A stretch of 64,000 nucleotides of DNA from DATAFF01 sp963744915 (GTDB lineage Bacteria; Pseudomonadota; Alphaproteobacteria; Rhizobiales; Aestuariivirgaceae), in NCBI GenBank assembly GCA_963744915.1, contig CAVUUY010000011.1, positions 124,001 through 188,000 on the forward strand, read 5' to 3'. The notes beneath the pieces are model-generated. The model made no database searches. It was not told the origin of the DNA and saw only the letters and a program-made list of their open reading frames with translations. How positions within the stretch are numbered: position 1 is the first letter of the stretch; every line of letters starts with the position of its first letter. Position numbers and translations under genes: made by a program. Shown in pieces: positions 16,639-25,118 of this stretch.

Positions 16639-17655
16639 CTACCCCGCCCGCTCGGCATAGGCGCGGATGGTATCGTAGAGATCCCGCGACAGCGTCAGCC
16701 CGGCCTTGGCCAGCTGCTTCCTGTTGGCTTCCCGTCGGGCGTTGGGCAGGCGGGCACCCTCCTGGGCGGTGATCGATTTCACCAGGCTGCGGACCTGCCT
16801 GGCGAAGTGGCCGCCGGAAAAGCTTTGCGGGTTCAACGCGATGAAGAACTGGCCGCAATCGATGGGCTTGCCGTCATTGGCGGTAAAGGACCCCATCTCG
16901 GTCCCGAGCAATGCGCCCGCCAGCGCCGCGCACATGGTCTCGACGATGAGGCCCTGGCCGAAGCCCTTGTAGCCGCCGGCCGGCGCCATCGAACCCGCCA
17001 GGCCCCGCTCCGGGTCGGTGGTCGGGCGGCCGTCGCCGTCGAGCGCCCAGCCGAGCGGGATGGTCCGCCTCTCCTCGGCCGCGCGCTTGACGGCGGTCCA
17101 GGCGACCGCCGACGACGACTGGTCGATGAGAAAGGCGATCTTGCCGTCGGCGGCGGGGACGGCAAAGGACAGGGGATTGGTGCCGATGACCGGGGTCCTG
17201 CCGCCGACCGGGGCGATGGCGGGGCTCGAATTGGTGAAGCCGAAGGCGACGAGACCCTGGCGCGCCAGATAGCCGGTGTGAAAACCGAGCGTTGCGGCAT
17301 TGTAGGAATTGTGCACGGCAAGGCCGGCAATGCCATATTTGCGGGCCGCCGGGATCAGCTTGGCGAAACCTTTTTCGATTGCCGGGTGGGCGAAGCCGTG
17401 CCTGGCGTCGGCGCGAAAGGCCACGGCGGACAGCCGCTTGACCGCCGGTCTGGCCCGGCCGTCCACCTTGCCGCTGTCGAGATGGGCGCAATAGAACTGG
17501 AGCCAATAGAAGCCGTGGCCGGCAAGGCCCGACAGCTCGGTGTCGATGATGCCGTCGGCGAGGAACGCGACATTGTCGCGACGGGCGCCGGCGCCGACCA
17601 GGGCATCGATGACGAGCTGGCGCGCGGCTTTTGGCTTGAGGACGATTTCGGACAT
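16639..17655 (-). CDS. Ldh2/malate dehydrogenase-type oxidoreductase
   Basis: A 338-aa NAD(P)-dependent oxidoreductase of the Ldh2 family (malate/L-lactate dehydrogenase, ureidoglycolate dehydrogenase and imine-reductase members), a fold distinct from the Rossmann lactate dehydrogenases. Recognisable strings are TPVIGTNPLSFAVPA, RPTTDPERG, GGYKGFGQGL and EGARLPNARR. The family's catalytic histidine normally lies in a segment like NSSHFGA. Here the equivalent reads NSYNAATLGFH, so the histidine appears replaced by asparagine. ATG 17655 was chosen because it begins at the conserved N-terminus; the longer frame runs into a palindromic operator. It diverges from the crotonase-TetR operon. Confidence 0.85.
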   Translation of the reverse strand: MSEIVLKPKAARQLVIDALVGAGARRDNVAFLADGIIDTELSGLAGHGFYWLQFYCAHLDSGKVDGRARPAVKRLSAVAFRADARHGFAHPAIEKGFAKLIPAARKYGIAGLAVHNSYNAATLGFHTGYLARQGLVAFGFTNSSPAIAPVGGRTPVIGTNPLSFAVPAADGKIAFLIDQSSSAVAWTAVKRAAEERRTIPLGWALDGDGRPTTDPERGLAGSMAPAGGYKGFGQGLIVETMCAALAGALLGTEMGSFTANDGKPIDCGQFFIALNPQSFSGGHFARQVRSLVKSITAQEGARLPNARREANRKQLAKAGLTLSRDLYDTIRAYAERAG

Positions 17656-17763
17656 CGGGGGCTCGGACGCGACGGTGAAGGGGGTAGGACCAATGCGGTG
17701 AGACAGTATTCCAAGCCGACGATCGATCAATCGAATTTGCCATGGGACTGCCGCGTCGCCCGA

Positions 17764-17793
17764 GTGAACAGTGAACCAAGGTTCACTGTTCAC
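17764..17793. promoter_or_regulatory. 30-bp perfect palindrome, candidate TetR operator
   Basis: The arms GTGAACAGTGAACC and GGTTCACTGTTCAC are perfectly complementary around AA. The site lies between the divergent Ldh2-type gene and the crotonase-TetR operon. Its core TGAACCAAGGTTCA (17772-17785) matches TGAATCATGATTCA upstream of the monooxygenase at 11 of 14 positions, with two of the three differences symmetric. The TetR encoded 0.85 kb downstream is the likely ligand. Confidence 0.75.
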
Positions 17794-17856
17794 TTGTGCC
17801 GGTGATGGGTTGGCGCAATGATCTGGGCGAGCTTCAGGCCCGCGTGCAAGGTCCCC

Positions 17857-18645
17857 ATGCCCGTCTCCGTTGAAGTTGTCGAACCCGGCATTGTCGGCGT
17901 GACGCTGAGCAATCCCGGCCGCGTCAACGCCCTCGACGGTGCCATCTTCGAGGCTCTGGCAGATTTATGGCCGCGCCTCGCCGCCGATCCCTCCCTCGAC
18001 GTGGTGCTGCTCAGGGGCGAGGGCGACGATTTCAGCGCCGGCGCCGATCTCGGCGCGCATCTCGACCGCCGCCCCGACATCGACGCGCTGATCGACCGGG
18101 CGCTGCTCAAGACGCGGTTCTTCGCCGTTCCGCTCATCGCCGCCATTCGCGGCGCCTGCGTCGCCGGCGGGCTCGAGCTGGTGCTCGCCTGCGACATCCG
18201 CATCGCAGCCGATGATGCCCGCCTCGGCTTTCCCGAGACGCGCTGGGGAATCCTGCCGTCGGGCGGCGGCACCATGAAGCTTGCCGACCAGATCGGTCAT
18301 GCCCGGGCGATGGACCTGCTGCTCACCGGCCGGCTGATCTCCGGCGCCGAGGCCGAGCGCATCGGCCTGGTCAGCGCCTGCCGGCCCGCCGAGGAGGTGT
18401 GGGACACCGCGCTGGCGAGCGCGCGTGCCGTTGCGGCGACGAGCCGGGTGGCAGCCCGCGCCGCCAAGCGCGCCGTGGCGCTTGGCCACCTGGCACGCTA
18501 TCAGGCGCAGGAAGCCGCCGAGCGCGACATCGTTGCCGAGGTCCGGCGAAGCGGTGACCCCGAGCAGGGCAAGGCTGCCTTCCTGGCAAAGCGCCGGCCG
18601 GTGTTCGGCCGCCCGCCATCGCACCGGGGAGAGGAACAGCCATGA
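17857..18645 (+). CDS. Enoyl-CoA hydratase/isomerase (crotonase) family protein
   Basis: A 262-aa crotonase-fold enzyme acting on acyl-CoA thioesters in the cytoplasm. The oxyanion-hole segments are DFSAGADLGAH (about residues 58-68) and RGACVAGGLELVLACDI (99-114). The two catalytic glutamates of true hydratases are present, Glu107 in GGLELV and Glu127 in GFPETRWG. It is therefore likely active in hydration or isomerisation of an enoyl-CoA. The chosen start MPVSVEVVE omits 13 upstream residues of poor quality. Its TGA overlaps the TetR ATG (ATGA), so the two are translationally coupled. Confidence 0.88.
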   Translation: MPVSVEVVEPGIVGVTLSNPGRVNALDGAIFEALADLWPRLAADPSLDVVLLRGEGDDFSAGADLGAHLDRRPDIDALIDRALLKTRFFAVPLIAAIRGACVAGGLELVLACDIRIAADDARLGFPETRWGILPSGGGTMKLADQIGHARAMDLLLTGRLISGAEAERIGLVSACRPAEEVWDTALASARAVAATSRVAARAAKRAVALGHLARYQAQEAAERDIVAEVRRSGDPEQGKAAFLAKRRPVFGRPPSHRGEEQP

Positions 18646-19292
18646 GCATGCGAGAAGCCGCGACCAGGCGCGGTCCGGCGGCTGGCGAAGCGCCGCGCAA
18701 GCTGACGCGCGCCGAGAAGAGCCAGAAGATCAAGCACGACCTGCTCGCGGCCGCCGCCAAGGTGGTGGGAAAGGTCGGCTACGCCAATGCCCAGGTGTCG
18801 CGCATCACCGCCCTCGCCAATGTCGGCCAGGGGACGTTCTACAATCACTTCGCCTCGCGCCAGGATCTGTTCGACCAGCTGCTGCCGACGCTCGGCGCCG
18901 AGCTCCTCGACTTCATCCGGGTGAGGGCGGCCGACGCGGTGAACCCGCTCGAGCGCGAGAAGCGGAGCTTCAAGGCGTTCTTCGAGTTCCTCAAGCAGAA
19001 CCCGGAATTCTACCGCATCCTCTACGAGGCGGAGGTGTTCGCGCCCAATGCCTTCGCCGCCCATATGGAGCGGATCGCCGGCGCCTATATGCGCACGCTC
19101 GAAAGAGATGCGGCGCAAGGCGGGTTTGCCGCGATGGACGAGAATGCGCGCGAGGTCCTGGCCTTCACGCTCATGGGTGCGCGCCACTATCTCTGCATGC
19201 GGTTTGCCCGCAAGAACGGGCGGGTGGTCGACCTGCCGGAATGGGTCGTCAACACCTATATGCGCCTCTTCGCACAGGGCATTGCCGACTAG
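18642..19292 (+). CDS. TetR/AcrR family transcriptional regulator
   Basis: A 216-aa repressor. The helix-turn-helix lies at about residues 25-70, ending in the typical ITALANVGQGTFYNHFASRQDLF. The ligand domain shows FKAFFEFLKQNPEFYRILYEAEVF, common in TetR proteins that respond to acyl-CoA or hydrophobic ligands. It is co-expressed with crotonase by a 4-base overlap, and its stop overlaps that of the convergent monooxygenase by 4 bases. Related palindromes at 17764-17793 and 21225-21245 are its probable operators, which would make it autoregulatory. Confidence 0.9.
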   Translation: MSMREAATRRGPAAGEAPRKLTRAEKSQKIKHDLLAAAAKVVGKVGYANAQVSRITALANVGQGTFYNHFASRQDLFDQLLPTLGAELLDFIRVRAADAVNPLEREKRSFKAFFEFLKQNPEFYRILYEAEVFAPNAFAAHMERIAGAYMRTLERDAAQGGFAAMDENAREVLAFTLMGARHYLCMRFARKNGRVVDLPEWVVNTYMRLFAQGIAD

Positions 19293-21232
19293 GCCATCCG
19301 CTCATATTCCGCGAGATCGGGATCGTGGGTCATGCGCCAGTAGTCGACGAATCGCCAGGGCAGCACCGAAAAGACGCGGCCCTGCCGGTTGCGGTAATAG
19401 GTCGACATGCCGGGATGGGTCCATATCAGGGTCTCGTGCTCGGCATCGACTTTCCGGACATAGGCGTCGGTCACCGCCCGCCGGACCTCGATGGCATCGA
19501 TCCCTTGGCTGATCATCTGGACGAGGCAGGCGGTGATATAGCGGCTTTGGCACTCGGCCTGGAAAATGACGCTGCCGCCATGCCCCGGTCCGGAATTGGG
19601 CCCGAGCATGCAGAAGAAGTTGGGAAACCCCGGCACCGTCAGCCCGAGATAGGCGGTGGGATTGTCGTTGGCCCACAAATCGGCAAGCCTCAGGCCATTC
19701 CTGCCGGTGACGTCGAGCCGGGCAGCCATCTCGGTCACCTTGAAGCCAGTCGAGTAGACGATGATGTCGGCGCGGCGGACGGCGCCGTCGCCGGTCGCGA
19801 TCCCGTCCTGGCCGACGCGCCGGATCGGTGTGGTGACGAGCGCGACATTCGGCTTGAGCAGCGTCCGGTACCAGCCATTGTCGAGGAGGATCCGCTTGCC
19901 GTAGGGCGGGTAGCTCGGCACGCATTGCCGCACCAAATCGGCGCGCCCCCCGAGTTCGGCCAGGATGAAATCGGTGAGCTCCTGGCGGTGGCGGTCGTTG
20001 ATGCGGTTGACGGCGCGCTCGGGATGAGGCCAGGCGGGATCTTTCTTGAGAAACGGCAGCAGCCCGTCGCCATAGCGCCAGAACATGTTGAAGCGGAACC
20101 ATTCGACATAATAGGGCACGTGCTCGAGCAGCCACTGGGTGCCGGCGCCGATCGCGTCGGAATAACCCGCAATCGGCCGCGCCCATTGCGGGCTGCGCTG
20201 GTAGATGCTGACCGATCGCACCCGATCGGCGATGGCCGGCACGAGCTGCATCGCGGTTGCACCGGTGCCGATGACCGCCACATCCTTGCCCTCGACGCTC
20301 AGCCCGTCCGGCCACAGCGCGGAATGGAATGACGGACCGCAGAAGGATTGAATGCCGGGGATGTCCGGCATCACCGGGTCATTGAGCTGGCCGATGGCGC
20401 TGACGAGAAAGGTGCTCTCGATCTGCCGCTTTCCGCCGGCATCCTCGACGAGCGAGATCCAGCGCCGGCGCTCCTCGTCGAAGCGCGCCGACAGCAGCCG
20501 GGTGCGGAACCGGATGTTCGCCTTGACGCCGAGCTCCTCGGCGGTCCGTTTCAGGTAGTCGAGGATCTCCTCGCGGTGGGAGAAGTAGCGGCTCCAGCGG
20601 TAGCGGCGTCCGAAGGAGAAGGAGTAGGAGTGGTTCGGCGTGTCGACGCCGCAGCCGGGATAGCGATTGACGTACCAGGTGCCGCCGAGATCGGCGTTCT
20701 TTTCGACGATCTGATAGGGAATGCCGAGCCGGCTGAGCGCCGCACCAAGCGCGATGGCCGAGACGCCGGCGCCGACGATCAGCACTTGCGCGTGGTCGAG
20801 CCGCGCCGGCGCGTGCCCGCCGGGCCATGTCGCCGCCCGCTCGACGATGCCCATCTCCTCGCGGATCATTGGTGCATATTCGGCCGGCACGGCCTCGCCG
20901 AGACAGGCGCTCATCATGCGCTGGATCAGCTGATCGCCGGGATCGGTGATTGCCGGCCGGGGCGATCCGCGCTCGAGGAGCGCCAGCGCCGCCGCCCGGA
21001 CCTCGGCGCCGACTGCGTCGGGGACGCCGGCGTTGCGATCGGGAATGAGGCGGACGTCACGCTTGGGCGAATAGGGCGGCGCGAGCCAGCGCATGTCCCC
21101 CGTCAGATGGACGAGGCACATCAGCAGGACGCGGATGTCGGCTTCTGCAATCGCTTGCGCAAGGTCGGGTGGGGCTTGAGCCAACGCCACCTCCGGTCCA
21201 ATCGTGCTGGTCACCCGTTGATACTGAATCAT
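19289..21232 (-). CDS. Baeyer-Villiger-type flavin monooxygenase (4-hydroxyacetophenone monooxygenase-like)
   Basis: A 647-aa FAD/NADPH enzyme predicted to insert oxygen next to a ketone. The FAD Rossmann motif VGAGVSA is at about 152-158, followed by NADLGGTWYVNRYPGCGVDTPNHSY cofactor and substrate elements. The Baeyer-Villiger fingerprint FCGPSFHSALWP is at about 296-307, and the NADP motif is VIGTGATA. The roughly 145-residue N-terminal extension is the hallmark of the HAPMO subgroup. The ATG at 21232 lies inside a palindromic site and has no ribosome site. A TTG at 21184, six bases after GGAGG, is a credible alternative that would shorten the protein by 16 residues. Neighbours suggest ketone or fatty-acid-like catabolism. 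Confidence 0.88.
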   Translation of the reverse strand: MIQYQRVTSTIGPEVALAQAPPDLAQAIAEADIRVLLMCLVHLTGDMRWLAPPYSPKRDVRLIPDRNAGVPDAVGAEVRAAALALLERGSPRPAITDPGDQLIQRMMSACLGEAVPAEYAPMIREEMGIVERAATWPGGHAPARLDHAQVLIVGAGVSAIALGAALSRLGIPYQIVEKNADLGGTWYVNRYPGCGVDTPNHSYSFSFGRRYRWSRYFSHREEILDYLKRTAEELGVKANIRFRTRLLSARFDEERRRWISLVEDAGGKRQIESTFLVSAIGQLNDPVMPDIPGIQSFCGPSFHSALWPDGLSVEGKDVAVIGTGATAMQLVPAIADRVRSVSIYQRSPQWARPIAGYSDAIGAGTQWLLEHVPYYVEWFRFNMFWRYGDGLLPFLKKDPAWPHPERAVNRINDRHRQELTDFILAELGGRADLVRQCVPSYPPYGKRILLDNGWYRTLLKPNVALVTTPIRRVGQDGIATGDGAVRRADIIVYSTGFKVTEMAARLDVTGRNGLRLADLWANDNPTAYLGLTVPGFPNFFCMLGPNSGPGHGGSVIFQAECQSRYITACLVQMISQGIDAIEVRRAVTDAYVRKVDAEHETLIWTHPGMSTYYRNRQGRVFSVLPWRFVDYWRMTHDPDLAEYERMA

Positions 21233-21245
21233 GATTCATGAATCA
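21225..21245. promoter_or_regulatory. Overlapping palindromes, candidate TetR operator at the monooxygenase promoter
   Basis: Two perfect 14-bp palindromes overlap here: TGAATCATGATTCA (21225-21238) and TGATTCATGAATCA (21232-21245). They form three alternating half-sites between the divergent monooxygenase and the second Ldh2-type gene. The first resembles the core of the 17764-17793 palindrome, so both are probably read by the TetR encoded at 18.6 kb. Confidence 0.7.
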
Positions 21246-21332
21246 AGTTTCTGCCTTGCGGCAGTGTCGTGGCGGCGCCGGCCATGGTGCCGCTTGTTGC
21301 CAGCGGTGAGATGCGGGCGATATAGATGAAGG

Positions 21333-22364
21333 ATGGAACCGCAATCCTCGCCCGGCGTGTCTTTGAGCTTGTCAGAGGCCCGCGATCTGGCTTTTCGGGT
21401 GCTGCGCCAAAATGGCTGCGACAGCGAGAATGCCGGTGCGATCGCCGACAACATGATCGAGGCCGAGCGGGATGTCTGCGCTGCGCATGGGCTCTTTCGG
21501 CTGGCTTGGCATGTCAAGTCGCTGCGCTGCGGCAAGGCCAATGGCCGGGCGAAACCGCGCCTCGAACCGCTGGCGCCCGGCGTCATTCGGCTGCATGGCG
21601 ATCGCGGTTTTGCCCCGGTCGGTCATCGGATCGGGTTGCCCGCGCTCGTCGAGCGGGCGCGCCAGAATGGCATAGCGGCACTGGCTTATGTCGATATGTA
21701 CCACCTCGGCGCGCTCTGGCCCGAGGTCGAGGCGCTGGCCAGCGCCGGGATGGTCGCATTCGCGTTCACCGCCTCCTTGCCGTATGTGGCGCCCGCCGGC
21801 GGTACGAAGCCGCTTTTTGGGACCAATCCGATTGCTTTTGGCTGGCCCCGCCGCGACCGGCCGCCCCTCGTCTTCGACCAGGCCTCGGCAGCGATGGCGC
21901 GCGGCGACGTGATGATCGCGGCACGCGAGGGCCGGCAAGTCCCCGAAGGCGTCGGGCTTGATGACGCGGGCCGGCCGACGACCGATCCCGATCGGATCCT
22001 CAAGGGAGCGCAGCTCGCATATGGCGGCCACAAGGGCGCTGCCCTGGCGATGATGGTCGAGCTTCTGGCCGGACCGCTGATCGGCGAATTCCTCAGCTTC
22101 GAGGCGGAAAAGGATGACGCCGGCGCCGGCGCCGCCCCGCATGGCGGCGAACTGATCCTGGCGCTCGATCCTGGCCGCTTCGGTGATCCGCTTCGCTCCG
22201 AGGAGCATGGCGAGCGGCTGTTCGCGGCGATTGCGGCCGAGGAAGGGGCGAGGCTTCCCGGCGCGCGACGGGTCTCCAACCGCGACCGCACCCTGAAGGA
22301 TGGCATCGTGGTGCCGCAGGGCGTCTACGACGCCATCATGGCGACCATGGAAAAGCCCCTCTGA
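21333..22364 (+). CDS. Ldh2-type oxidoreductase (second copy)
   Basis: A 343-aa member of the same Ldh2 family as the gene at 16.6 kb. It contains GTNPIAFGWP, GRPTTDPDRIL, YGGHKGAALAMMVELLAG and EGARLPGARR. The catalytic-histidine segment is YVDMYHLGAL, so the histidine is retained. The family reduces 2-oxo acids or cyclic imino acids such as pyrroline- and piperideine-2-carboxylate, and this copy resembles the imine-reductase branch. It diverges from the monooxygenase across the palindromic operator, so both may be induced together. Confidence 0.85.
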   Translation: MEPQSSPGVSLSLSEARDLAFRVLRQNGCDSENAGAIADNMIEAERDVCAAHGLFRLAWHVKSLRCGKANGRAKPRLEPLAPGVIRLHGDRGFAPVGHRIGLPALVERARQNGIAALAYVDMYHLGALWPEVEALASAGMVAFAFTASLPYVAPAGGTKPLFGTNPIAFGWPRRDRPPLVFDQASAAMARGDVMIAAREGRQVPEGVGLDDAGRPTTDPDRILKGAQLAYGGHKGAALAMMVELLAGPLIGEFLSFEAEKDDAGAGAAPHGGELILALDPGRFGDPLRSEEHGERLFAAIAAEEGARLPGARRVSNRDRTLKDGIVVPQGVYDAIMATMEKPL

Positions 22365-22583
22365 CCGACGCATTTCGCTTTCAAGAAATTGCATCTTGAG
22401 ATTGCGCAAGCTGGGTGAACCGATGGTGGCCCCGGTTTAGATGAGTTTTTCACCACAATAATGTTGGCCGGCATTACATTCTCGTTAGGCAGGCTATTCT
22501 AGGACAGTTGCCTCGGCTTCGCGGAAGTGATCATTTTCTGGGCAATTATTGCGCCGCCAGGAATAAGCAAAGTGGGTGCGGAA

Positions 22584-24674
22584 ATGCCAAAAGTAAGTTC
22601 ACATTGCCGGGCCAGCATCCTTGCAATGCTTGCGCTGACTTTAGTCGGATTGACTGATGGAGGGGTTGCCAGCGCGCAGGAGGCAGCCTGTTCCGTCTCG
22701 GGCACGGAGCAACGCCCCGTCGGTCTCGGGGATTACGGCTGCATCAGGAAGCCAACGGCCGCGCGGGTCTCGAACGATGGGAAGCGCATTGCCTTTGTGG
22801 ACGGCAGCACGATCCAGGTCCGCTCGGTGGATGGCGCCGAGCCCTGGTCGCCCAAGATTCCAGACGAGGAGGGCGGGGCATCGCCCATCTGGTCTTCGAA
22901 CGATGAGGCGCTCTATTTCCTCTCGCCCGACTCGGACGAGACAACGCTATGGCGTGTGCCGACGACAGGCAGCGGGAAACCGCAGGAGATCGGCTCGATC
23001 GAGGGGAAGGTTGACGCGATCAATCTGTCGCCCGATCAATCGCGCTTGCTCGTGACGAGGAACTGCCCGCCAAAGACCGCGCCCGATGAGGCGGCTCCGG
23101 CCTGCCCGGACGCGACGAGGCCGATCGTCATTACCGGAGTTGCGTTCAAGAAGGATCGCAAGGGTTTTTCGGTCGCCGAGCGTCCTGACCGGATCTACGC
23201 CTTCGATATCGCGACCGGCCGCCTGTCGCAGCTCACCGGCGATGCGCAGGACAGATATGCAGGCGGGTCCAGCACGGATAGTGAACCGGCTTGGTCTCCC
23301 GACGGAAAGCAGGTCGCCTTCATACGCGAATATCCCTCCCGGCTGGAGTTTGTCAGTGAACTGTGGATTGCGCCGTCGGACCCGATGGGTCGAGGCATAG
23401 CGAGCCGTCTCACCGATACGCCCGCGGCGGGGAGCGATGCTCGAAATGCCGCGGAAAGGCGATCACCGAGCTGGAGCCGCGACGGCAAGCTGATTGCATA
23501 TCTGCGAAAGGAAGAAAGATATGGTCCTTATGCGCTGGCGCAACTTGCCGTCTATTCCTTGGTCGACCGGAAGGAGACGGTTCTGAGCGAGAAGCTCGAT
23601 CGAGCCGTCACGGCGTTTGGCTTTTCCAGGGACAGCCGCTTTATTTACTTCACCTACGCAAATGAGGGAGGTCGGACTCTCGCGCGGGTTCGTCTGCAGG
23701 ACGGCTCGATAGAAGATCTTGTGACGGGTGAAAACAACATAACTGCGCTGGACATCGGCGGCGATGATCGTCTGGCATTGGTCATGGAACAGGGAAATGA
23801 TGCGCCCAAACTCTATTCCTATCACCTAGGTGAATCACCAAAAGAGGTGGCCGATCTCAACGCCGACTATATGAAAGGCCTGATTGTCGCGCCGCGAGAG
23901 AAGATCGACATTCCAGTGTACGGCGGCGACCACTTCGAAGCCTTCATTACGAAACCGACAAATTACGAGCCCGGCCGCAGATATCCCACCCTTGTCTACA
24001 TTCATGGGGGACCTGTCGATGACTTCAGATACGGGTTCAAATTTGATTCTCAATTTTATGCAGCCCACGGCTATTTGGTCATCGAGCCCAATCCGCCGGG
24101 CTCCCTTGGCCGTGGACAAAAGGACGTCCTGCAAATCAAGGGAAATTGGGGTTGCACGAATTACCCGGACATCCTGTTGGCCGTGGATCAAGCGATCGCC
24201 CTTGGCTTCGCGGATCCGAAGAGGCTGGCGGTCGGAGGTTATTCATACGGCGGATATCTGACGAACTGTATCCTGACCCGCGTGCCCGACAAGTTCCAGG
24301 CCGCGGTCTCCGGTGCGGGCCACAGTTTCGTGGCGGCCAATTACGGCCATGACATTTGGCTGAAATGGTATCGCTGGGAACTTGGCGCTCCCTGGAAGAA
24401 AGCGAACCGCGAGCTCTATAATCGGTTGTCACCCCTCAACGACGCTGAAAGGGTGAAGACGCCAACGCTGTTTCTCTCCGGTGATGCCGACTGGAATGTC
24501 CCCCTCATCAACTCGGAACTGTTCTATGAGGCGCTTCGCGAGCAGGGCGTCGAGTCGCGGCTGGTGGTCTATCCCGGGGCGGCACATGTTGCTGGTTGGG
24601 GAAAGAAATACAACGATAGTTATTATCAGGAAATACTGAACTGGTTGAACAAGCACATCGGCCAGCCAATGTGA
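22584..24674 (+). CDS. Secreted S9-family prolyl oligopeptidase-like peptidase
   Basis: A 696-aa serine peptidase with a Sec signal peptide (about residues 1-31, ending ASA), so it acts in the periplasm. A beta-propeller region with repeated WSPDGK/WSRDGK-type WD40-like motifs occupies about 60-440. A C-terminal alpha/beta hydrolase domain follows. The triad is Ser554 in GYSYGG, Asp636 in GDADWNVP and His668 in GAAHVAGWG, as in dipeptidyl-peptidase IV/acylaminoacyl-peptidase enzymes. YIHGGPVDDF is the expected start of the hydrolase domain. ATG 22584 was preferred over an upstream GTG because it places the signal peptide at the N-terminus. It is flanked by gaps and seems monocistronic. Confidence 0.92.
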   Translation: MPKVSSHCRASILAMLALTLVGLTDGGVASAQEAACSVSGTEQRPVGLGDYGCIRKPTAARVSNDGKRIAFVDGSTIQVRSVDGAEPWSPKIPDEEGGASPIWSSNDEALYFLSPDSDETTLWRVPTTGSGKPQEIGSIEGKVDAINLSPDQSRLLVTRNCPPKTAPDEAAPACPDATRPIVITGVAFKKDRKGFSVAERPDRIYAFDIATGRLSQLTGDAQDRYAGGSSTDSEPAWSPDGKQVAFIREYPSRLEFVSELWIAPSDPMGRGIASRLTDTPAAGSDARNAAERRSPSWSRDGKLIAYLRKEERYGPYALAQLAVYSLVDRKETVLSEKLDRAVTAFGFSRDSRFIYFTYANEGGRTLARVRLQDGSIEDLVTGENNITALDIGGDDRLALVMEQGNDAPKLYSYHLGESPKEVADLNADYMKGLIVAPREKIDIPVYGGDHFEAFITKPTNYEPGRRYPTLVYIHGGPVDDFRYGFKFDSQFYAAHGYLVIEPNPPGSLGRGQKDVLQIKGNWGCTNYPDILLAVDQAIALGFADPKRLAVGGYSYGGYLTNCILTRVPDKFQAAVSGAGHSFVAANYGHDIWLKWYRWELGAPWKKANRELYNRLSPLNDAERVKTPTLFLSGDADWNVPLINSELFYEALREQGVESRLVVYPGAAHVAGWGKKYNDSYYQEILNWLNKHIGQPM

Positions 24675-24753
24675 AAGATGATTGCTACTTGCCTGTGATT
24701 GAGCAAGACTGAACCTGGACAAAACTGATCCGAGGAAGGATAGGGAGGCGGCC

Positions 24754-25062
24754 ATGCAGGACCGAGACCATCGCAATAATGAGGACCTCACGCGCGAAGT
24801 CGAAAAAATCGGCAGCCAGCTCAGGAGCATGTCGATCCAGATCGAGGCCATAAGGGCAAGAGTGAGCGACCTCGAAAGCTGGGGGCCGCGCTACCCGGGC
24901 GGTACCGTCAAGGCCGCTGGGAAGGACGAGGACGGCGGCAAGGGCAAGGACGAAAACAACGGCAAGGGCAAGAAGGGGGGCAAGGAAGGCAACGGAAACG
25001 GGAATGGCAATGGCAATTACAATGAAGATGGAAACGGAAAGGGCAAGCGCGGAAAGGGTTAG
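24754..25062 (+). CDS. Small protein with coiled-coil head and Lys/Gly/Asn-rich tail
   Basis: A 102-aa unknown protein. Residues 5-50 are a predicted amphipathic helix or coiled coil (EVEKIGSQLRSMSIQIEAIR). Residues 56-102 are low complexity, made almost only of Lys, Gly, Asn, Asp and Glu (e.g. GKGKKGGKEGNGNGNGNGN). The tail should be disordered and strongly basic in patches. A purine-rich GGAAGGATAGGGAGG lies upstream of the ATG. It sits just upstream of the JmjC-like gene and close to a SET-domain gene. Both families act on lysine-rich tails in other organisms, so it could be a substrate; that is speculation. Confidence 0.6.
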   Translation: MQDRDHRNNEDLTREVEKIGSQLRSMSIQIEAIRARVSDLESWGPRYPGGTVKAAGKDEDGGKGKDENNGKGKKGGKEGNGNGNGNGNYNEDGNGKGKRGKG

Positions 25063-25118
25063 AATCGGGCTCGGCTTGACCGAAGGTTCGCCAACAGAAC
25101 ACGGGCTATGCCGGTCAG

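Noticed and set aside
15616..17805. 729-aa open frame on the plus strand
   Set aside because: It is antisense to the pirin and Ldh2-type genes, whose motifs are clear. High GC creates long mirror frames.
18425..20332. 635-aa open frame on the plus strand
   Set aside because: It runs out of frame through crotonase and TetR and antisense to the monooxygenase; the sequence is low-complexity Arg/Ala/Gly.
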